Positions 59,227 to 64,000 of a DNA stretch of 64,000 bases are shown one piece after another. The DNA is from JAFECT01 sp964432415 (GTDB lineage Bacteria > Pseudomonadota > Alphaproteobacteria > Caulobacterales > Caulobacteraceae). Location of the stretch: the NCBI GenBank assembly GCA_964432415.1, contig CAYSNW010000012.1:12120-76119 (forward strand). Reading direction: 5' to 3'. How positions within the stretch are numbered: position 1 is the stretch's first letter; every line of letters starts with the position of its first letter. The notes below the pieces were generated by a model. That model was not told the DNA's origin, searched no databases, and saw only the letters and a program-made list of their open reading frames with translations. The translations under genes and the position numbers were made by a program.

Positions 59227-59859
59227 ATGCAAGTCCAAGTCAGCGGCAAGCACGTCGACGTTGGTGATGCGCTACGCTCACGCATCGTCGAAGAACTCTC
59301 CGGACAGATCGGCAAGTATTTCGAACGGGGCGGCGGCGCCGATGTCGTCGTCACCCGCGACGGCCACCTGTTCCGGGTCGATTGCCTGGTCACCCTGGCC
59401 TCGGGCCAGCAGGTGGTGGGCCACGGCTTCGGGGCCGACGCCCACGGCGCCTTCGACGGCGTCCTGGACAAGATCGAAAAGCGCGTCAGGCGCTACAAGC
59501 GAAGGCTCAAGAGCCACAGGGCCACGAACGGGCGCGGGGCCGAAGAGACCGCGCCGGTCACCGTGCTTCGCCCGCTCGAGGACGACGACGGGGACGAGGA
59601 CGAGGCCACCGTCTTCGCCGACGGCGAATCGTCGCACGACAACGGGATTCCGGCGGCCATGGTCGTGGCCGAAACCGAGCGCGTGATTAAGACCATGACC
59701 GTGTCCATGGCCGTGCTGGAACTGGATCTGACCAACTATCCGGTGCTGCTGTTCAGAAACGCCGCGCACGATGGATTGTCTGTGGTATATCGCCGGCCCG
59801 ACGGGAATATCGGCTGGATCGATCCCGAACGGACCCGTTCAGGGAAACAGCACCAATAG
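59227..59859 (+). CDS. hpf: Long-form ribosome hibernation promoting factor
   Basis: A 210-residue protein. The N-terminal HPF/YfiA domain (MQVQVSGKHVDVGDALRSRI, DVVVTRDGHLFRVDCLVTLA) joins by an acidic linker (LEDDDGDEDEATVFAD) to the C-terminal dimerisation domain (AVLELDLTNYPVLLFRNAAH, YRRPDGNIGWID). Long HPF drives 100S ribosome dimers by itself. In alphaproteobacteria this gene often follows rpoN and precedes ptsN, as here. Confidence 0.93.
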   Translation: MQVQVSGKHVDVGDALRSRIVEELSGQIGKYFERGGGADVVVTRDGHLFRVDCLVTLASGQQVVGHGFGADAHGAFDGVLDKIEKRVRRYKRRLKSHRATNGRGAEETAPVTVLRPLEDDDGDEDEATVFADGESSHDNGIPAAMVVAETERVIKTMTVSMAVLELDLTNYPVLLFRNAAHDGLSVVYRRPDGNIGWIDPERTRSGKQHQ

Positions 59860-59945
59860 GCGCTACAGTCATCGGAAACCTCTGCGGGTGCGGCGCGTTC
59901 TGCCGTCCGCTTGCGATCGAGAATAGGCGCCGGGTCGGGGATTAG

Positions 59946-60410
59946 ATGGATATCGGTGAGTTGTTGCAGCGTGGCGCGATCGCCGCGCGGATCAGCGTAA
60001 CGACCAAGCGGCAGGCGCTTTCCGCCGCCGCGGACCTCGCGGCCCGCAAGCTGGGCCTCGACGCCGGGACGGTGCTTGACGCCCTGATCGAGCGTGAGAG
60101 CCATGGTTCGACGGGCGTCGGCCAGGGCGTAGCCGTGCCCCACGCACGGCTGGACGATCTGGACCGCATGCGCGGCCTGTTTCTCAAGCTCGAGCAGCCC
60201 ATCGCCTTCGACGCGGTCGATGATCGTCCGGTGGATCTGATTTTCGTGCTGCTTGCCCCGCGTGAGCCGGGGGTCAATCACCTGCAGGCCCTGGCCAAGG
60301 TCTCGCGCCTGCTGCGCCAGAAGGATCTGCGCGAGCAGCTTCGCCACGCGCGCACAGCCGACGCGCTCTATGCCCTGCTGGCCCGCCAGGCCCAGCCGAA
60401 CGCCGCCTGA
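59946..60410 (+). CDS. ptsN: PTS IIA-like nitrogen regulatory protein PtsN (EIIA-Ntr)
   Basis: A 154-residue phosphocarrier of the nitrogen-related PTS. The phospho-histidine is H66 in GVGQGVAVPHARLDDLDR; the rest of the fold shows AFDAVDDRPVDLIFVLLAPR and VNHLQALAKVSRLLRQKDLR. It receives phosphate from NPr/EI-Ntr and controls (p)ppGpp and potassium or nitrogen processes; in Caulobacter it is tied to SpoT. It closes the rpoN-hpf-ptsN run. Confidence 0.94.
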   Translation: MDIGELLQRGAIAARISVTTKRQALSAAADLAARKLGLDAGTVLDALIERESHGSTGVGQGVAVPHARLDDLDRMRGLFLKLEQPIAFDAVDDRPVDLIFVLLAPREPGVNHLQALAKVSRLLRQKDLREQLRHARTADALYALLARQAQPNAA

Positions 60411-60427
60411 TTTCTGCGAGGGAAGAC

Positions 60428-60450
60428 CGGCGGCCCGGTGAGGGCCGCCG
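60428..60450. terminator. Hairpin between convergent ptsN and DUF1150 genes
   Basis: A perfect 9-bp stem, CGGCGGCCC with GGGCCGCCG, and a five-base loop fill most of the 46-base gap between two convergent stops. There is no T-run, but its place suggests a shared transcript end. Confidence 0.5.
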
Positions 60451-60456
60451 CGGGGT

Positions 60457-60711
60457 TCAGTGCACCGACACCGGCGCCAGTTCGTGCGCCACAGCCGCTG
60501 CCACGGCGGATTCGCGGTCGATCAGCACCGCCAGGCGCGAGCCATCGGCGGAATGGACCGCATAGAGGGTCTGGTTGGGATCGAGCTCAAAGCCCTGCAC
60601 CGCCTCCACCGGCGTGCCGCCGAGCACTTCCTTGGCCTTCACGGGACGGACATAGACCAGGTCCGGGGCGCCCAGCGCCTTGAAGGCTTCATTCGTAAGC
60701 AGCGGTGTCAT
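60457..60711 (-). CDS. DUF1150 family protein
   Basis: An 84-residue soluble protein: MTPLLTNEAFKALGAPDLVY, VRPVKAKEVLGGTPVEAVQG and FELDPNQTLYAVHSADGSRL mark DUF1150, a family that sits next to small heat-shock genes in alphaproteobacteria. The ATG at 60711 is set by AGGAGG eight bases upstream; a GTG nine bases earlier lies inside that site. It follows the heat-shock gene by 45 bases. Function unknown. Confidence 0.86.
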   Translation of the reverse strand: MTPLLTNEAFKALGAPDLVYVRPVKAKEVLGGTPVEAVQGFELDPNQTLYAVHSADGSRLAVLIDRESAVAAAVAHELAPVSVH

Positions 60712-60756
60712 CAAGACCACCTCCTGAAAAACTCAACGTCTCGAACGGGCCGGGGT

Positions 60757-61167
60757 TCAGCCGATCGTCCGGATTGGAATCTGGCGCACCTGCCGGGCAG
60801 GCTCCGGGCGAACCAGATCGACATGTAGAAGCCCGTGTTCCAGGCTGGCGGCCTCGACCTCCAGCCCGTCGGCCAGGACGAAACTGCGGACGAACCCACG
60901 CGCGGCGATGCCGCGATGCAGGAAGGCCCGGTCCTCGCCCTCGCGCTTGCCCTGGACCACCAGCTGGCGGTCCTCGACGCTCACCGACAACTGCTCGGGC
61001 GTGAAGCCCGCGACCGCCAGGGTGATCCGCACCCGATCCTCGGCCAAGGCTTCCACATTGTAGGGCGGATAGCTCTCGGCGGCCGCCTTGGCGGCGCGCT
61101 CGATCAGGGCTCGGGTGTGTTCGAAACCCAGCAGGAACGGGCTGTCGAACAGGACGGGTCGATTCAC
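60757..61167 (-). CDS. Hsp20-family small heat shock protein
   Basis: A 136-residue IbpA-like chaperone. The alpha-crystallin domain (YPPYNVEALAEDRVRITLAV, GFTPEQLSVSVEDRQLVVQG, KREGEDRAFLHRGIAARGFV) ends with EHGLLHVDLVRPEP, and RQVRQIPI gives the I-x-I tail motif used for oligomers. GTG start behind GAGGA. It forms a unit with DUF1150. A leader hairpin may make translation heat-dependent. Confidence 0.93.
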   Translation of the reverse strand: MNRPVLFDSPFLLGFEHTRALIERAAKAAAESYPPYNVEALAEDRVRITLAVAGFTPEQLSVSVEDRQLVVQGKREGEDRAFLHRGIAARGFVRSFVLADGLEVEAASLEHGLLHVDLVRPEPARQVRQIPIRTIG

Positions 61168-61170
61168 GGC

Positions 61171-61195
61171 GAAGTCCTCGAGACAAAGCGACTCC
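61171..61195 (-). promoter_or_regulatory. Leader hairpin covering the heat-shock ribosome site
   Basis: In the mRNA, GGAGUC (61195-61190) can pair with GACUUC (61176-61171), six pairs including one G-U, with a 13-base loop. Part of the GAGGA ribosome site lies in the 3' arm and next to it. A weak, partly covering hairpin is what an RNA thermometer would look like. It does not match ROSE or fourU patterns well. Confidence 0.35.
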
Positions 61196-61286
61196 GGTCC
61201 GGATCGGGCCCGCCCTTCGAGAGGCGCGAACCCTCCGGATCACAGTCCTATTTGAGAACCCGTCGCACGGAATTCAATAGGCCGGC

Positions 61287-64000
61287 TCAGGCCGCGGCCA
61301 CCGCCGGCGACGGACCGAACACCGCCTTGAGCGCGCCCTTCAGCGCCTCGATCCGCTCGGGATCGGTCAGCTTTCCGCCGCCCGCATCCAGCACATAGAA
61401 GGCGTCCACCGCCCGAGCCCCATAGTTGTCGACATGGGCCGAGGAGATGCTCAGGCCGGAGTCCGAAAGCGTGCGCGCCAGCGCCGCCAGCAGGCCGTGC
61501 CGGTCGCGCCCCGAAACCTCCACAATGGTGGCCGCGTCGGTGGACTCGTTGTCCACCACCACCAGGGGCGCCAGGTCCAGTCCGTGCGCCCGCCAGCCGC
61601 CTTCGCGCGGGGCCTCGCGCGCCTTGGCCTCGCCGCGCGCGGCCTGTTCCAGCTCCCGGCAGGCCTTGTTCAGGGCCGCCAGATGGTGACGCCCGAACGG
61701 CGCGCCGGTGGCGTCCTGCAGGTAGAAGACGTCCAGCGCCAGGCCGCCCGTCGAGGTGAACACCCGCGCCCCGATAACGTTGGCGCCCTGGGCCGAGAGG
61801 CTGGCGGCCAGGTCGGCGAACAGGCCCTGGCGGTCCCTGGCCGCGATCGACAGTTCCGCGGCGTTGCGGTCATCGCGAAAGCGGGCCTTGGCCGCCGCGC
61901 CGCCCTTGGCCGCCAGGCGCGCCAGCTCGGCATGAGCCTTGTGCTCAGCCGGCGTGGTGGCCGCGAAATAGGCGTCCTCCATGGCCTCGACGAAGGCCAG
62001 GGCCTGGGGTTCGTCGCGGACCAGGTCCTCTCGCGCCGCCTCGGCCTCGGCTTCGGCGCGCTTCCTGAAATTGGTGGCCGGATCGGCGCCGCGCCCGCCG
62101 CGGAAGGCGGCCTCGGTGGCGGCGTAGAGCTCGCGCAGCAGCTGGCCCTTCCAGCCGTTCCAGACCCCGGGTCCGACCGCGCGGATGTCGGCGGTGGTCA
62201 GGACCAGCAGCAGACGCAGGCGCTCGGGGTTTTCCACGATACGGGCGAAGGCGGCGACCGTGTCGGGGTCGGTGACGTCGCGTTTCTGGGCGAAGTCGCT
62301 CATCACCAGGTGATTGAGCACCAGCCAGGCGGCCATGTCGGCCTGGGCCCGCGGCAGGCCCAGCCGTTCACAGGCGCGCCGGCAGGCGATCTCCCCGTCC
62401 AGCTCCTGGCCGCGCGACCCGCCCTTGCCGGTGTCGTGCAGCAGCATGGCCAGGTACAGCGCTTCCTTGTCGGCGATGGCCGGCAGGATCGAGGTGGACA
62501 GCGGGTGGTCCTCCTCCAGCCGCCCGTGGGCGATGTCGCTGATGATGCCGATGGCCCGCAGCGTGTGCTCGTCGACGGTATAGGCGTGGTAGCGGTTGAG
62601 CTGGGTCTGGCCCGTCACCCGCCCGAATTCCGGGAGGAAGCGGCCCAGCAGGCCCGCATCGTTCATCAGCGAGAGGGTGCGGTAGGGGTTGTTCCCGCGC
62701 GCCAGCACGTCGAGGAAGGCCCGCGCGGCCTCCGGATCGCGCCGCAGCTTCGGCGTCACCAGATTGAGCGAGCGCACCACCGCGGTGAAGGTGTCGGGGT
62801 TCAGGTCCAGGTCGTAGCGGTCGGCGACCCGGAACAGCCGGATCAGATTGACCGGGTCCTTGTCGAACAGCTTCGGATCGGCCAGCGCCAGGCGGCCATC
62901 CTCCTCGATGAAGCCCTCCTCGCCCTTGAGCTTCTTGCGCCTGGGCCGCGCGATCGGCAGGAACCGCGAGAGGCCCTGGGGCGCCTTGGCCCCCTCGGTT
63001 TCGAGCTTGGCGCAGAAGGCGCGGGTCAGGCCGCCCACGTCCTTGGCGGTCAGGAAGTAGCGGCGCATGAAACGCTGCACCGCGCTCTCGTCGGCGCGGC
63101 CGACATAGCCCATGCGCCGGGCGATCTCGGGCTGGACGTCGAAGCCCATGCGTTCCTCGGCACGCCCCGAGACGAAATGCAGGTGGCAGCGCACCGCCCA
63201 GAAGAAGTTGAAGGCCTGCTCCAGCGTGCGCCGCTCCTTGGGCGTCAGCAGGCCCTCTGTCGCCGAAAAGCTGTCGCGGGCCTCGGGGTGCAGGTAGCGT
63301 GCGATCCAGAACAGGGTGTGCAGGTCGCGCAGGCCGCCCTTGCCCTCCTTGACGTTGGGTTCGACCAGATAGCGTGAGGTCCCCGCCTTGGCGTGGCGGG
63401 CGTCGCGCTCCTCCAGCTTGGCGGCGACGAAGGCCTTGGCCGTGCCCTTCATCACCTCCTTCTCGAAGCGGCGGCGCAGGTCGGCGAACAGGGCCTCGTC
63501 CCCGGCCAGGAAGCGGCCCTCCAGCACGGCCGTGCGGATGGTGAAGTCTTCCCGCGCCAGGCGGATGGTCTCCTGGGGTGTGCGCGAGGCGTGGCCGACC
63601 TTGAAGCCAAGGTCCCACAGGGCATAGAGCATGAACTCCGTCAGGCTCTCGCCCGAGGCGGTCTCCTTCCAGGGCCGGAGGAACAGCAGGTCCAGGTCCG
63701 AATAGGGGGCCAGCACGCCGCGGCCATAGCCGCCGACCGCGATCAGGGCCATGCGTTCGGCCTCGGTCGGATTGGCGCTCTGCACGACGTGGACCCAGGC
63801 GTAGTTCCACAGGGCCTGCACCGCCTGGTCGGCGAGACCGGACAGGATCCGCGCGACCGCCACACCCTCAAGGCCGCCCTCGAGCTTGAGCCGGGCCTGG
63901 GCGCGGCCCTGGTCGAGCCAGTCCTTGATGGCGGCGACCACGGCGGCGCGGCGGGCGCCTTCGTCAGCGGCGCCGGCGACGGCCGCCTCGAGCGCGGCGT
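61287..64000 (-). CDS. glnD: PII uridylyltransferase/uridylyl-removing enzyme GlnD, 5' end outside window
   Basis: At least 904 residues are visible; the frame stays open to the right edge with codons typical of GlnD, so the true start lies beyond 64000. The nucleotidyltransferase motif is GGYGRGVLAPYSDLDLLFL, followed by PNVKEGKGGLRDLHTLFW. The HD domain has MLLHDTGKGGSRG, and two C-terminal ACT domains show IAARDRQGLFADLAASLSA and VSGRDRHGLLAALARTLSDS. It senses glutamine and modifies PII proteins. Confidence 0.95.
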   Translation of the reverse strand, partial: AALEAAVAGAADEGARRAAVVAAIKDWLDQGRAQARLKLEGGLEGVAVARILSGLADQAVQALWNYAWVHVVQSANPTEAERMALIAVGGYGRGVLAPYSDLDLLFLRPWKETASGESLTEFMLYALWDLGFKVGHASRTPQETIRLAREDFTIRTAVLEGRFLAGDEALFADLRRRFEKEVMKGTAKAFVAAKLEERDARHAKAGTSRYLVEPNVKEGKGGLRDLHTLFWIARYLHPEARDSFSATEGLLTPKERRTLEQAFNFFWAVRCHLHFVSGRAEERMGFDVQPEIARRMGYVGRADESAVQRFMRRYFLTAKDVGGLTRAFCAKLETEGAKAPQGLSRFLPIARPRRKKLKGEEGFIEEDGRLALADPKLFDKDPVNLIRLFRVADRYDLDLNPDTFTAVVRSLNLVTPKLRRDPEAARAFLDVLARGNNPYRTLSLMNDAGLLGRFLPEFGRVTGQTQLNRYHAYTVDEHTLRAIGIISDIAHGRLEEDHPLSTSILPAIADKEALYLAMLLHDTGKGGSRGQELDGEIACRRACERLGLPRAQADMAAWLVLNHLVMSDFAQKRDVTDPDTVAAFARIVENPERLRLLLVLTTADIRAVGPGVWNGWKGQLLRELYAATEAAFRGGRGADPATNFRKRAEAEAEAAREDLVRDEPQALAFVEAMEDAYFAATTPAEHKAHAELARLAAKGGAAAKARFRDDRNAAELSIAARDRQGLFADLAASLSAQGANVIGARVFTSTGGLALDVFYLQDATGAPFGRHHLAALNKACRELEQAARGEAKAREAPREGGWRAHGLDLAPLVVVDNESTDAATIVEVSGRDRHGLLAALARTLSDSGLSISSAHVDNYGARAVDAFYVLDAGGGKLTDPERIEALKGALKAVFGPSPAVAAA

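Overview
The window looks like a chromosomal segment of a high-GC alphaproteobacterium of the Caulobacteraceae (Caulobacter or Phenylobacterium type). The case rests on gene content: a Tad/Flp pilus locus in the order pilA-cpaA-cpaB-cpaC, CtrA-like TTAA-N7 boxes, a probable FzlA, an NrnC-type nanoRNase, an HTH-linked citrate-synthase-like protein, and the lptC-lptA-lptB-rpoN-hpf-ptsN string. I see no phage, plasmid, IS element or CRISPR array. Most of it is core genome.

Layout. 1-4.6 kb is the pilus locus: cpaC (cut by the window edge), cpaB and cpaA on the minus strand behind two near-identical tandem pilA genes, each with its own hairpin and upstream box; facing away are a stand-alone secretin N-domain protein and two TadE-like pseudopilins. 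4.6-8.7 kb has pabC-pabB (folate branch), a tyrosine-phosphatase-like protein, and a winged-helix regulator/membrane protein pair with a possible operator. 8.7-16.8 kb holds AMP nucleosidase, three alpha/beta hydrolases, an AsmA protein and nrdB. 16.9-25.1 kb holds a GST, a CHRD protein, an MHS-family transporter, a MASE1 hybrid kinase, an LpxR-like barrel and nrdA, which is 6.3 kb away from nrdB and has two NrdR-like boxes upstream. 25.2-31 kb holds a PAP2 phosphatase, a CaCA antiporter, a barrel-like exported protein, an acyl-CoA synthetase and a coupled YbjN/PstS-like pair. 31-36.1 kb holds putA with a divergent Lrp-type regulator and a GT4 glycosyltransferase. 36.2-41.6 kb holds an XRE/DUF2975 pair, a 38-residue hydrophobic peptide, rdgB, hemW, rsmI, a YraN nuclease and a SirB1-like protein. 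41.6-44.0 kb is a small accessory patch of three unknown genes separated by degenerate copies of one short repeat. 44.0-54.1 kb holds gshB, an 11-bp phased repeat, queG, two tandem exported unknowns, fzlA, a CDF exporter, the citrate-synthase-like protein, uppP, an NDUFA9-like protein and tRNA-Leu(CAG). 54.2-64 kb holds nrnC, the Lpt genes, rpoN, hpf, ptsN, a DUF1150/small heat-shock pair and glnD (cut by the window edge).

How genes work together. Prepilin (PilA), peptidase (CpaA), assembly factors (CpaB, CpaC) and minor pseudopilins make one pilus machine. LptC/A/B move lipopolysaccharide while RpoN, PtsN and GlnD belong to nitrogen signalling. NrdA and NrdB form the class Ia ribonucleotide reductase; neither shows an ATP-cone. 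UppP recycles the lipid carrier, and FzlA (if correctly named) links to FtsZ-driven constriction.

Most interesting for a second look: the citrate-synthase-like protein that keeps the fold motifs but has lost three active-site histidines; the 11-bp phased ACGGTG array behind an orphan promoter; the duplicated pilA genes with matching upstream boxes; the NrdR-like pair spaced 32 bp; two long hairpin repeats of the same style placed just after stop codons; and the 38-residue peptide gene. Everything here was read by eye, without searches, so family names rest on motif recognition.
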